Shown here piece after piece: positions 9,259 through 17,990 of a stretch of 64,000 bases of DNA. Position 1 is the stretch's first letter. Every line of letters starts with the position of its first letter. The stretch comes from JABMQB01 sp963678235 (GTDB lineage Bacteria; Bacteroidota; Bacteroidia; Bacteroidales; Prolixibacteraceae), in contig OY782766.1 of assembly GCA_963678235.1 (NCBI GenBank), positions 1,364,001 to 1,428,000 of the forward strand. Reading direction: 5' to 3'. Made by a program: the position numbers and the translations under genes. The notes under the pieces are model-generated. The model searched no databases. It worked only from the letters and a program-made list of their open reading frames with translations, and was not told the origin of the DNA.

Positions 9259-9897
9259 TTACGATTGTTTCTTATAATATTTGCACCATTCTGTTAGCCC
9301 ACACTTTTCGCATTTTGGCTTTCTTGCCAGGCACACATACCTTCCGTGTAGTATCAACCAATGGTGTGCTTTTGGTACTAAATCCAAAGGAATATATTTC
9401 ATTAATTGGTTCTCGGTAGCCAATGGGTTTTTTGCGTTGGTGCTCAAACCAATCCTTGCAGCTACCCGGAAAACATGCGTATCAACCGCCATGGCTGGTT
9501 TGTTATATACAACCGAAGCAATAACATTTGCAGTTTTTCTCCCAACCCCTGGCAACTTTTGCAAATCATCGATATCGCCCGGGACTATTCCGTCAAACAG
9601 CTCTAATAGCTTTTTTGCCATACCTACCAAATGTTTTGCTTTATTATTCGGGTACGAACAACTTTTTATATATTCAAAAACTTCCATTGGATCCACTTCC
9701 GCCATCTTCTGGGGCGTTGGGAATCTTTTTAGTAAATCCGGCGTAATTACGTTCACGCGTTTATCGGTACACTGCGCAGATAAAATAACGGCAACAAGCA
9801 ACTCAAACGGATTATCATATTCCAACTCGGTTTCTGCAATTGGCATTTCCTTTTGGAAGTAATTTATCACATGCCTAAATAATTCTTTCTTTTGCAT
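9259..9897 (-). CDS. nth: Endonuclease III (DNA glycosylase / AP lyase)
   Basis: 212 residues. It removes oxidised pyrimidines and cuts the abasic site in base-excision repair. The helix-hairpin-helix LPGVGRKTANVI carries the catalytic lysine, the catalytic aspartate lies in AVDTHVFRV, and the [4Fe-4S] ligands are C-x6-C-x2-C-x5-C near the end (CLARKPKCEKCGLTEWC). Everything needed for activity is present. It is a single gene with no close operon partner. Confidence 0.97.
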   Translation of the reverse strand: MQKKELFRHVINYFQKEMPIAETELEYDNPFELLVAVILSAQCTDKRVNVITPDLLKRFPTPQKMAEVDPMEVFEYIKSCSYPNNKAKHLVGMAKKLLELFDGIVPGDIDDLQKLPGVGRKTANVIASVVYNKPAMAVDTHVFRVAARIGLSTNAKNPLATENQLMKYIPLDLVPKAHHWLILHGRYVCLARKPKCEKCGLTEWCKYYKKQS

Positions 9898-10061
9898 AAT
9901 TTTCGTTCTGTTGTTGTCTCAAAAGTAGGGGTAAATGGCAAGATAATTGTAATACCAGTGTAACATTTTATGAACTTAATTGACATATGATGTAATTGAG
10001 ATTATTCCATTTCTCCCCTCTATAAAGAAATGGTTTTAAATTAAGACAATTAGACAGACTT

Positions 10062-10096
10062 AAAGGCCGGTGTTGACCGGTCTTTATTATTTTTTA
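10062..10096 (+). terminator. Strong hairpin plus T-run with no annotated upstream gene
   Basis: AAAGGCCGGT and ACCGGTCTTT form a ten-pair stem (one wobble) with a GTTG loop, followed by TTTATTATTTTTTA. Its T-run is on the + strand, but the nearest genes to the left (nth, ferredoxin) run leftward. It therefore ends either a distant read-through from the YfcC gene or an unannotated short RNA made between about 9900 and 10062. Confidence 0.7.
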
Positions 10097-10113
10097 TCCC
10101 CATAACAAATACC

Positions 10114-10121
10114 TACTTTTG
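10114..10121 (+). promoter_or_regulatory. Bacteroidota -7 box of the ABC-F gene
   Basis: TACTTTTG matches TAnnTTTG and lies 21 bases before the ATG at 10143. The -33 region is only T-rich. A short leader is implied, and the preceding hairpin lies upstream of this promoter. Confidence 0.5.
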
Positions 10122-10142
10122 AGTTTTTAAATTTTGACATCA

Positions 10143-12011
10143 ATGATTCCATATATACAAGCTGAAAATTTATCGAAACGATTTGGCGATCTTTTATTAT
10201 TTGAAAATATCTCGTTTACCATATTTAAAGATCAAAAAGTTGCGCTAATTGCTAAAAACGGCACTGGAAAAACCACACTTTTGGAAATTCTTGCTTCGAA
10301 GGATACTGCTGAAGAAGGACTAATAACGCTAACAAACAATGTCAAAGTTGGCTATTTAGAACAAGTTCAGAGGTTTAATCCACAGCATACTGTATCGAAT
10401 GAAATATTCCAATCGGACAATGAGAAACTTCAAGTAATTCGTGAGTTTGAAATTGCAGTAGCAAACAACCGGCAAGAAGACATTTCAAAATATTCTTCCA
10501 AAATCGATTTATTGGGGGCTTGGGATATTGAAGTAAGTATTAAACAGATTCTGAGCAAATTAAAAATTACCAATTTAGATGCTATTGTTGGCACTTTGAG
10601 TGGAGGTCAGCAAAAAAGGCTGGCACTTGCCAAAGTATTGATTAATGAGCCTGACCTTTTAATCATGGACGAACCTACTAACCATTTGGACCTGGATATG
10701 ATAGAATGGTTGGAGATTTATTTAAAAAGGTCAAAATCAACACTATTGATGGTTACCCATGACCGTTATTTCCTTGACCGGGTTTGCAACGAAATCATTG
10801 AAATGGACAACAACCAAATTTACAGGTACACAGGAAATTATTCGTATTACCTTGAAAAAAGGGAAGAAAGGATCCAGTCGTTTCAAAGCTCTGTTGAAAA
10901 AGCCCGGAACCTGCTTAAAACCGAGCTTGAATGGATGCGAAGAATGCCAAAAGCAAGAGGAACTAAAGCAAAATCGAGAATCGATGCATTTTATGAACTA
11001 AAAGAAAAAGCAAGCCAAAGCCTGAAAGAAGATGCCATTAACCTTAGCATTGGTTCTTCAAGGTTGGGAAAAAAAATCATTGAAATTGGAGGGCTATATA
11101 AATCATTTGGAGACAAGCATTTGATAAAAGATTTTAGCTACATATTCTCACGAAACGAAAAAATTGGATTGATTGGCGATAACGGAACCGGCAAATCTAC
11201 TTTCCTAAATTTAATAACAGGATCGCTGCAAGCAGACAAAGGGAATATTGAAATAGGTCAAACCATTAAGTTTGGTTATTACCGTCAGGAAGGAATACAA
11301 TTTGACCCAAAGGAAAAGGTAATTGATGCAGTTACAAAAATTGCCGAATACATTGAATTTGACAATGGAAATAAATTGACATGTTCTCAATTGCTTAACC
11401 GCTTTTTATTCCCTCCCGAAACCCAGCATTCATTTATTGAAAAACTTAGCGGAGGCGAACAACGAAGGTTATACTTGTGCACGGTTCTGATGCAAAACCC
11501 AAATTTCCTGATTTTGGACGAACCAACCAACGACCTGGACATAATGACTTTAAACGTACTGGAAGAATACCTGGTTAATTTTACAGGATGTGTAATCATC
11601 GTTTCTCATGACAGGTTTTTTATGGACAAAATTGTTGACCACCTGTTTGTATTCGACGGGAAGGGAAAAATAAAAGACTTCCCGGGAAATTATTCGATCT
11701 ACCGGGAGAAGTTGGAGCTGGAAAACCAAAAGCAAAAGGTTGAAAAAACCGCTAAACCTAAAATAAAAAAGACCGTAGATCAAACATCCTCAAAAAGAAG
11801 GCTTTCATTTAAAGAAAAACGGGAATTTGAAACTTTAGAAAAAGAAATTCCGGAACTCGAAGACCTTAGGAACAGCATTGAAGAAGAAATAAACTCGGGG
11901 AAGCTTCCACACGATGAATTGTACAAAAAGTCGGAGCAACTTGCCCAATTGAAATCGCAATTAGACGAAAAAGAATTAAGATGGTTGGAGTTAAGTGAAA
12001 TTGAAGATTAA
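10143..12011 (+). CDS. ABC-F family ATPase, Uup-like
   Basis: 622 residues from the ATG at 10143; an in-frame TTG lies 9 bases earlier. There are two ABC domains without membrane segments: Walker A AKNGTGKTT and GDNGTGKST, signatures LSGGQQKRLAL and LSGGEQRRLYL, Walker B LLIMDEPTNHLD and FLILDEPTNDLD. The linker contains RRMPKARGTKAKSRID, which resembles Uup. The last ~80 residues are a charged coiled coil (from KRRLSFKEKREFE), the C-terminal domain typical of Uup. ABC-F proteins act on the ribosome rather than in transport; Uup types are linked to ribosome rescue and suppression of transposon excision. Both ATPase sites look intact. Confidence 0.93.
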   Translation: MIPYIQAENLSKRFGDLLLFENISFTIFKDQKVALIAKNGTGKTTLLEILASKDTAEEGLITLTNNVKVGYLEQVQRFNPQHTVSNEIFQSDNEKLQVIREFEIAVANNRQEDISKYSSKIDLLGAWDIEVSIKQILSKLKITNLDAIVGTLSGGQQKRLALAKVLINEPDLLIMDEPTNHLDLDMIEWLEIYLKRSKSTLLMVTHDRYFLDRVCNEIIEMDNNQIYRYTGNYSYYLEKREERIQSFQSSVEKARNLLKTELEWMRRMPKARGTKAKSRIDAFYELKEKASQSLKEDAINLSIGSSRLGKKIIEIGGLYKSFGDKHLIKDFSYIFSRNEKIGLIGDNGTGKSTFLNLITGSLQADKGNIEIGQTIKFGYYRQEGIQFDPKEKVIDAVTKIAEYIEFDNGNKLTCSQLLNRFLFPPETQHSFIEKLSGGEQRRLYLCTVLMQNPNFLILDEPTNDLDIMTLNVLEEYLVNFTGCVIIVSHDRFFMDKIVDHLFVFDGKGKIKDFPGNYSIYREKLELENQKQKVEKTAKPKIKKTVDQTSSKRRLSFKEKREFETLEKEIPELEDLRNSIEEEINSGKLPHDELYKKSEQLAQLKSQLDEKELRWLELSEIED

Positions 12012-12533
12012 TTATTTAACTGAGTTACGAAAAATGTTCAGGGCAAGTGGAATATCCCTTGTCAACGAGCTGGCAGATTTTGTGGCACCTGATATGGCCT
12101 GAATGTCTTTCCCGTACTCTAATTTTTCGCCCTTGAAACCAACAAACTGTTGAAGCCATTTTTTAGATGTCACTTCGGATCCATGTTCCGAGCGGTAAGC
12201 CATAATCTTTACTTGCTCAACTTCTCCCCCCTGGCTAACAATCATTGCATAATCAAAATATTCAAACCGACCTTTTGTCGATGTAAATAATACATACTTT
12301 CCGTTCACTTCTGATTTTTCTGTAGTGATTTTATAAATTGAAATATTCCTTTCGCCGTTTTCGCCCGGGATTCCCTCAACATTAGAAAGAACCCCGGATA
12401 AGAAAATCGATTTATCACCAACAATTTTTTGTGCTTTTTTTAGGGCAATATCCATCGGATAAAATTCTTGTGCAATTCCTTCCGAAAAAAGGTTAACGAG
12501 CATGAAGATCAATATGCACCTGGCTAGAACCAT
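12012..12533 (-). CDS. Exported FMN-binding domain protein
   Basis: 173 residues with a signal peptide ending near SEGIAQ. The C-terminal half is an FMN-bind domain like NqrC/RnfG: GEVEQVKIMAYRSEHG, then DIQAISGATKSASSLTRDI. In this family the threonine of S-G-A-T receives FMN covalently from ApbE, so this is probably a periplasmic flavoprotein carrying electrons. It overlaps the end of the porin gene by 10 bases and is co-transcribed with it. No apbE is in the window. The electron partner cannot be told from sequence. Confidence 0.85.
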   Translation of the reverse strand: MVLARCILIFMLVNLFSEGIAQEFYPMDIALKKAQKIVGDKSIFLSGVLSNVEGIPGENGERNISIYKITTEKSEVNGKYVLFTSTKGRFEYFDYAMIVSQGGEVEQVKIMAYRSEHGSEVTSKKWLQQFVGFKGEKLEYGKDIQAISGATKSASSLTRDIPLALNIFRNSVK

Positions 12534-13723
12534 ATTCCGACACCTAAATTCAGTTGTGAAATTGCTTTATCGCTTGCCGAATTATTGAACCACTGCATAT
12601 CAGATTTTAAAACGGCACCCGATGCCAACCACCAACCAATGCCAACAGTGGTTTCATTCCTTTTGTAAGCCTTATTTTTTACTAAACCGCCTGTGGTTTT
12701 CGCATGTGTATTGTAATTTTCATACCGCACAAAGGGAACCAATTTACCAGTCTCTGTTTTGTTCGTCAATGCAAATAAATCGTAGCCTGCTTCCAAATAC
12801 CAACCGTTTAAACTGCTGCCAAGGTCACTGCCTGTGAAGGCATTATATTCATCGGTATTTTTAACCGAAGAAAGAATCACTTGGCCTTTCAGCTCAAGAC
12901 CTTTTTTATTAAACCGCCCATCCAAACCAATCACTGAAATACCAACAACTGATGAGTCTGCTTTTGCAATGCCTACATGATCATCCTTATCCAAGCCATT
13001 ATATAATGAAGATTGTGAATTCCCGAAATATCCGCTTAAGCCAACCTTGAGCCCGGAAATGCCATAATAATCAACTTTTGCCGAGAAATTTGGAGATGAG
13101 CTAAACGATTCCGCTCCTTTTTGGCGACCTTTTCGAAAAGCATCAGATCCCCGAAATGTGCCTGAACCATTGTACCCGTTAAAACCATTCACAATGTAAA
13201 GTTGATATTTTAAGGATGCCGAACTTAAAGTGCCGGTAAATCCAGCCCCAATCTCTCGCCATGTTGTTGGTACAATATTTTTATCCACATTCGGGCGTTC
13301 AACGCCATTATACGTAGCTGGTTCATGATATTCATTAATAATCCCCATTGGTATTAAAACCAAACCTCCCCGAAAGTTAATCCAATCTGCTAATTGATAA
13401 TTTAAAAATGCTTGTTCAACATAAACCTCTTTAACATGCTCAAATTCAATCTCTGTAATAAAATTTACTTTCTCGCTGAACCTATATCCAAATAAAAGCA
13501 CAAGCCTGTGAACATCTAAATTGCCATTATAATAATTATCTGAACTTAATTTTTGGTTAAAATCAATTTGTCCATACCCTCCAATTTGAACCTTCTCTTT
13601 TGAATCAGAACTTATAAATTTTTCACTTGTGTTTTGTGAATAACTGACAGCAGAAAAAAAGATTATTGCCAAACAACTCAGTAAAACTCCCCTTATCTTA
13701 TTTAAATTTATTCTAATTAACAA
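12524..13723 (-). CDS. Outer-membrane porin, phosphate-selective-porin-like
   Basis: 399 residues with a signal peptide ending AVSYSQ and a C-terminal aromatic end GVGIWF as in outer-membrane barrels. The strand pattern, with VQIGGYGQIDFNQKL at the start, NFITEIEFEHVKEVYVEQAF and then WINFRGGLVLIPMGIINEYH, is that of the OprP/OprO-like porin fold. It would form a beta-barrel channel; the solute is unknown. It is first in an operon with the FMN-binding protein and faces a Crp/Fnr regulator gene across 87 bases. Confidence 0.85.
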   Translation of the reverse strand: MLIRINLNKIRGVLLSCLAIIFFSAVSYSQNTSEKFISSDSKEKVQIGGYGQIDFNQKLSSDNYYNGNLDVHRLVLLFGYRFSEKVNFITEIEFEHVKEVYVEQAFLNYQLADWINFRGGLVLIPMGIINEYHEPATYNGVERPNVDKNIVPTTWREIGAGFTGTLSSASLKYQLYIVNGFNGYNGSGTFRGSDAFRKGRQKGAESFSSSPNFSAKVDYYGISGLKVGLSGYFGNSQSSLYNGLDKDDHVGIAKADSSVVGISVIGLDGRFNKKGLELKGQVILSSVKNTDEYNAFTGSDLGSSLNGWYLEAGYDLFALTNKTETGKLVPFVRYENYNTHAKTTGGLVKNKAYKRNETTVGIGWWLASGAVLKSDMQWFNNSASDKAISQLNLGVGIWF

Positions 13724-13731
13724 TTATTCTG

Positions 13732-13780
13732 CAAACATAAATCTTCAAAACAAATTCCAAATCATCATTTCTTATGATTT
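13732..13780 (-). promoter_or_regulatory. Porin promoter overlapped by a 22-bp palindromic operator
   Basis: Reading leftward, TATGTTTG (13732-13739) matches the -7 consensus, and TTTG at 13758-13761 sits 18 bases upstream as a -33 element. A perfect inverted repeat, AAATCAT-N8-ATGATTT (13759-13780), overlaps this -33 element. Its 22-bp length matches sites bound by Crp/Fnr dimers, and a Crp/Fnr gene lies on the other side. Confidence 0.55.
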
Positions 13781-13810
13781 TTTAGTAAGCCACAATTTAA
13801 AAACAATAGT

Positions 13811-14506
13811 ATGTTGTATATTGTTAATTGGTTTATGAATTACACAACAATAAATGTGAATAGTTTTTCGGATATATCCCACAGCTTAAAAGAGAATTTC
13901 CCTTTCTTTGAACAGACCTTAATTGATCAAATTGAAAAAGAAGGCGTTTATAAGGTTATTGGTGAAGGTGAAGAACTAATACGTGAAGGGCAGTTTATTA
14001 GAAGTTTTCCTTTGGTGCTTTCAGGTTTGGTTAAAATAAGCAGACAAAACGAAGATGGAAACGAGCTACTACTTTACTATTTAAAAGAAAAAGAGGTTTG
14101 TTCAATGTCGCTGACGTGCTGTCTAAGCCAGACCAAAAGCATTGTACATGCAATTGCAGAGCAAGAATGCCATGTTATTCTTTTAAAGACCTCTTTGCTG
14201 GAAGAATGGATTAGTAGGTTCCCCACCTGGAAACAATTTGTTATGCGATCTATCCAATCGCGTTTTCAGGAATTAATTGAAGTTGTGGATAGTATTGCCT
14301 TCCTGAGGATGGACGAACGGCTAATAAAGCACCTAAAAGACAGATATCAATTAACCGGATTAAGCACTTACCAAGGAAGCCATCAGGATTTAGCTTTTCA
14401 ACTGAATACGTCACGGGAAGTGGTTTCTCGATTGCTTAAAAAGCTTGAAAAAGACAATCAGGTGAAGCTTTCAAGAAATTTTATAGACTATTCCGGGCTT
14501 CTGTGA
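13811..14506 (+). CDS. Crp/Fnr family transcriptional regulator
   Basis: Up to 231 residues; Met at 13835 (residue 9) is an equally good start. An N-terminal cyclic-nucleotide-like beta-barrel (about residues 40-130, with FIRSFPLVLSGLVKISRQ) is followed by a dimer helix and a winged helix with recognition region LNTSREVVSRLLKKL. CSMSLTCCL in the sensor domain offers three cysteines, but not the four-cysteine N-terminal set of FNR, so an iron-sulfur cluster is not implied. It is divergent from the porin/FMN-protein operon and probably controls it. Confidence 0.9.
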   Translation: MLYIVNWFMNYTTINVNSFSDISHSLKENFPFFEQTLIDQIEKEGVYKVIGEGEELIREGQFIRSFPLVLSGLVKISRQNEDGNELLLYYLKEKEVCSMSLTCCLSQTKSIVHAIAEQECHVILLKTSLLEEWISRFPTWKQFVMRSIQSRFQELIEVVDSIAFLRMDERLIKHLKDRYQLTGLSTYQGSHQDLAFQLNTSREVVSRLLKKLEKDNQVKLSRNFIDYSGLL

Positions 14507-14627
14507 CTTTAGTTACAGACCAGTTCATAAAGAATATATTCATTTGTATAAGCGAAATGAATTTACTCAAATTTATTTGCTAAGATTTTTGGGTTATAAA
14601 AATCGGTTAGTAGTTGAAGGTTGTTTA

Positions 14628-14664
14628 TGTCAGGTTCTTGTGGGAGGATCTGACATTTTTTTTT
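14628..14664 (+). terminator. Terminator of the Crp/Fnr gene
   Basis: TGTCAGGTTCT and AGGATCTGACA pair over about eleven positions including wobbles, with a six-base loop, followed by nine T. The hairpin overlaps the last codons of the convergent tilS gene. Confidence 0.7.
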
Positions 14665-15985
14665 GTACCAGTTCAATTTGATATACCGTGCTGGTTTCTT
14701 TGGTAATTTTAAACCTATTGTCAATTCTTTTTCCTATAATCCAAACAATTTTATCTCCACTATAAAGAATCGACGTATTTTCCTTTTCGGGGATTGACAT
14801 TTTCGCATCGATAAAAAAATCGCTTACCTTTTTGAATCCGCTCATTCCTAGTGGCTGGAAATACTCTCCCTTTTGCCATTTCTTTACTATTAAAGGAAAA
14901 TCAAGCTTATCATAGTCTAAACATGCAATTCGCTCAGACGCCGGAATTTTAAAACCTTCGACGGGGATTTTTCTAATTATAAGTTCCAGGGGCTCTATTA
15001 TTTCTTCATCCTCTTTTTCGACATAAAAATTACCTGTTCCCTTCTTGCCCAGTTGTTCAAGAATGAGTTTTTTACGGTCTTTAACCAGCCTGTAATCCGA
15101 TGAGTAAAACACTTTCCCCGATGTTTCTTCCTTTAAACTATCGAAAACTTCCCGGACCACGGTTGCATTAAAATGAAATCCGTACAATATTTCAAACAAT
15201 AATACTTTCGAATGCTTTGACTTCAATAAATTTGAGATACTCACCTCAACCGAAGACTCTTTTTCAAAAACAACGTTTTTCTTTTCCGATTCGATAACAT
15301 CCCGATAAACCTGTTCCACTTCTTTTAAATGACCAATACTTGCAAGAATATTAGCACGTGAGGAAGCTGACAATTCATCAAATTTGGGCAAAATTTCATG
15401 TCGGATAAAGTTCCTCTTAAACACCAACAAATGATTGGATGAATCTTCCCGAAAGTTGATTTCCTCTTCCGCGGCATACTTCTCAATTTCCTTACGGGAT
15501 GCAAACAATAAGGGCCTGATTATTTTTCCCATCTTGGGTTTGATTCCGGTAAGACCTTTAATGCCTGTTTTTCTGACCAGGTTTATAAAAAAAGTTTCGA
15601 TCACATCGTCCTGATGATGGGCAGTTGCAATGAAGTCGAAGTTATTTTCGCTTCTTATTCTTTCAAAAAAAGTATAACGTAGTTCACGGGCAGCCATCTC
15701 AATTGACACACCGTTTATTTTAGCATATTCCTCTGTATCAAAGCTTTCAAAATAATATTCAATCCCATGGCTTTGAATATAATCCATAACAAATTTCTCA
15801 TCGTTATCGGATTCGTCGCCCCGCAAATTAAAATTACAGTGCACAACGCCAAACTTATACCCCGATTCATGGAACAAATGCAAAAGAACCATAGAGTCTA
15901 TGCCACCACTCACCGCAAGAAGAATTTTTTGATCTTCCCCGAATAAATTATGAACGATAATATTTTTTGCAAAATCAACCAGCAT
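14630..15985 (-). CDS. tilS: tRNA(Ile)-lysidine synthetase
   Basis: 451 residues from the ATG at 15985. It modifies C34 of tRNA-Ile(CAU) with lysine using ATP, so that the tRNA reads AUA. The PP-loop SGGIDSMVLLHLF is near residue 25, followed by FRGDE-like NLRGDESDNDE and TAHHQDDVIETFFINL. The C-terminal TilS domain includes WQKGEYFQPLGMSGFKKVSD. The frame extends to 16015, but 15985 is preferred because this ATG overlaps the stop of the repaired pepT reading frame as TAATG, a normal coupled junction. Confidence 0.95.
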   Translation of the reverse strand: MLVDFAKNIIVHNLFGEDQKILLAVSGGIDSMVLLHLFHESGYKFGVVHCNFNLRGDESDNDEKFVMDYIQSHGIEYYFESFDTEEYAKINGVSIEMAARELRYTFFERIRSENNFDFIATAHHQDDVIETFFINLVRKTGIKGLTGIKPKMGKIIRPLLFASRKEIEKYAAEEEINFREDSSNHLLVFKRNFIRHEILPKFDELSASSRANILASIGHLKEVEQVYRDVIESEKKNVVFEKESSVEVSISNLLKSKHSKVLLFEILYGFHFNATVVREVFDSLKEETSGKVFYSSDYRLVKDRKKLILEQLGKKGTGNFYVEKEDEEIIEPLELIIRKIPVEGFKIPASERIACLDYDKLDFPLIVKKWQKGEYFQPLGMSGFKKVSDFFIDAKMSIPEKENTSILYSGDKIVWIIGKRIDNRFKITKETSTVYQIELVQKKMSDPPTRT

Positions 15986-17216
15986 TAGTTTTTCATATCT
16001 GGTGCCATTGAGCAAATATTTACAATTACCTCAACCGCTTTTTTCATTGAGTTTATAGGAACAAATTCGAATGTCCATGGAAATTATGCCCACCAGCAAA
16101 AATATTAGGGCACGGCAATCCCATGTATGAAAGCCTTGCACCATCCGTTCCTCCCCTGATTGCTTTAACCTTTGGAACCACACCCGCTTTCTCCATTGCC
16201 TTTTGAGCCAATTCAACAATTTCCATTACCGGTTCAATTTTTTCGCGCATATTATAATACTGGTCCTTCATATCCATTTGAATGACTTTGTTGCCAAATT
16301 CAAGATTGATCATTTTAACAATATCGCTTAATAGTTCTTTCTTCGACTTAAATTTCGTTGCATCATGATCCCTAATTAAGCATTGTATTTCTACTTTTTC
16401 AACCGAGCCATTAAACGAAAGTATATGGTAAAAACCTTCGTATTTTTCGGTATGTTCGGGCCTTTGGGAAGATGGAAGCATTGAAAGGAGTTTTTGCCCA
16501 ACAATTATTGCATTGATCATTTTATTTTTTGCCGCACCCGGGTGTACGCTCCTGCCTTTAATTGTGATTTTGGCAAAAGCAGCGTTAAAATTTTCAAACT
16601 CTAATTCTCCAATTTCCCCACCATCAAGGGTATAAGCGAAATCGGCGCCAAATTTTTCGACATCAAACTTATCTGCACCTTTTCCAATTTCCTCATCAGG
16701 GGTAAAACATATTTTTATTTCACCATGCTGAATTTCCGGATGTTGAATAAAGTAATCTGCAGCAGTAATAATCTCCGCCACTCCGGCTTTATCATCCGCA
16801 CCAAGCAAAGTTGTACCATCAGTTGTAATAATATCCTCTCCTACATAATTCAATATTTCAGGAAACTCTTTTGGATCGATGCAAACATTATTTTCTTTAT
16901 TTAAAACCAATGGCTTCCCATCATAAGAAGCTACTATTTGTGGTTTAACATCTTTTCCACTAAAATCAGGGCTGGTATCCATATGGGCTATAAAACCAAT
17001 AACCGGGCATTTCCTGCCTATATTTGAACTTATATTTCCGGTAACATATCCATTCTGATCAAGTTCAACATTTTCCACCCCAATCGACTTTAATTCAGCT
17101 ACAATTTTCTCAGCAAAATCCAACTGACGGTCGGTACTCGGGAACGAATTACTTTCCGGATCTGACGTGGTATACTCTTTTACATATTTTATAAACCTAT
17201 CAACAACTTTTTCCAT
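15985..17216 (-). pseudogene. pepT: Peptidase T (tripeptidase), frameshifted near its C-terminus
   Basis: The M20-family aminotripeptidase removes the N-terminal residue of tripeptides using two zinc ions. The intact part (387 codons, 17216 to 16053) has FIAHMDTSPD, LLGADDKAGVAEI, FTPDEEIGKGAD and FAGGHNFHG. After NFHG the frame runs into HSNLFL and a stop. One base has been lost at about 16069-16074 (CATTCGAA where CATTTCGAA would be expected). Adding it back gives FEFVPINSMKKAVEVIVNIC and a stop at 15985, making 410 residues, the usual PepT length. The lost tail of ~22 residues includes a conserved closing helix. It is a recent mutation or a sequence error; the upstream frame is undamaged. 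Confidence 0.85.
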
Positions 17217-17219
17217 AAC

Positions 17220-17909
17220 TTAAACATCATCTGCATTAAAACTAAATCCCAATCTTTTTCCTGTTTTCATTTTTGAAAGGTGCATTTTTTGTATCATCTG
17301 ATCAACAGTTGCAACTTTTACTTGTTCATAAGGGGGCACCAAAAGGTCAAACTGAACACAATATTGGATCGCAATTTCAATTATTTGCCTCAAAACCCCG
17401 GGCGATATGGTATCAACTTCAAAATCTTTTAACAGCTCATCCGATTGCCTTTTGCCTTCCACAAAAAAATGTTTTTCCTTATTAACAAAAATTCGTGCAA
17501 CCAAGTACCCCAAATCGTTTCGTCGATCATACTTAAACGAATCGCTCAAAAAATTATAGATATTGATAACCCCACAATAACTTCGCAACACATCTTCTTC
17601 TATATACTTCATTTTCCAAATAGGATGCTGGTTATCAAATTCAAAAACATTGGTATGCATACTAAAAATCAGCACATCGCCACCAACCATAAATTCAGCT
17701 TCAAAATCTCCACGGTCTTTAAATTTCGGAAGGTTTTTATCTTCAACTTTACCTTTTAATAACTTACCATAATCGCGTTCAAGCTGTTTCAACACTTTTT
17801 TTAAAATCAAAAATGAAAGCTTGGTATTTTCATATACTTCATGTTTTACGGAAGACTTTAAAATAAAAGCTTCCACAACACTATTTCGGAATTCCTTTTC
17901 TTCGCTCAT
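17220..17909 (-). CDS. Conserved hypothetical protein
   Basis: 229 residues, no signal peptide, no membrane segment, mixed charge. It appears globular and cytoplasmic; phrases such as LKQLERDYGKLL and GYLVARIFVNKEKHFFVEGK suggest an alpha/beta fold, but I recognise no catalytic motif. It sits 3 bases upstream of pepT and 81 bases after proS, all leftward, in a housekeeping stretch. I do not know a function. Confidence 0.75.
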   Translation of the reverse strand: MSEEKEFRNSVVEAFILKSSVKHEVYENTKLSFLILKKVLKQLERDYGKLLKGKVEDKNLPKFKDRGDFEAEFMVGGDVLIFSMHTNVFEFDNQHPIWKMKYIEEDVLRSYCGVINIYNFLSDSFKYDRRNDLGYLVARIFVNKEKHFFVEGKRQSDELLKDFEVDTISPGVLRQIIEIAIQYCVQFDLLVPPYEQVKVATVDQMIQKMHLSKMKTGKRLGFSFNADDV

Positions 17910-17937
17910 CAGAAATTATTTTGAGAATTAAAAGTAC

Positions 17938-17970
17938 ATAAAAAAGAAAAGCAGCCCAAAGAGCTGCTTT
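17938..17970 (-). terminator. Terminator of proS
   Basis: Leftward, AAAGCAGC (17970-17963) pairs with GCTGCTTT (17955-17948) around a seven-base loop, followed by TTCTTTTTT. It separates proS from the unknown gene and pepT. Confidence 0.8.
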
Positions 17971-17990
17971 CCAAATTCATATTTTTTCTT

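Noticed and set aside
16031..16219. 62-residue frame at the end of pepT
   Set aside because: It is a shadow frame; the true continuation after the lost base is in a third frame ending at 15985.
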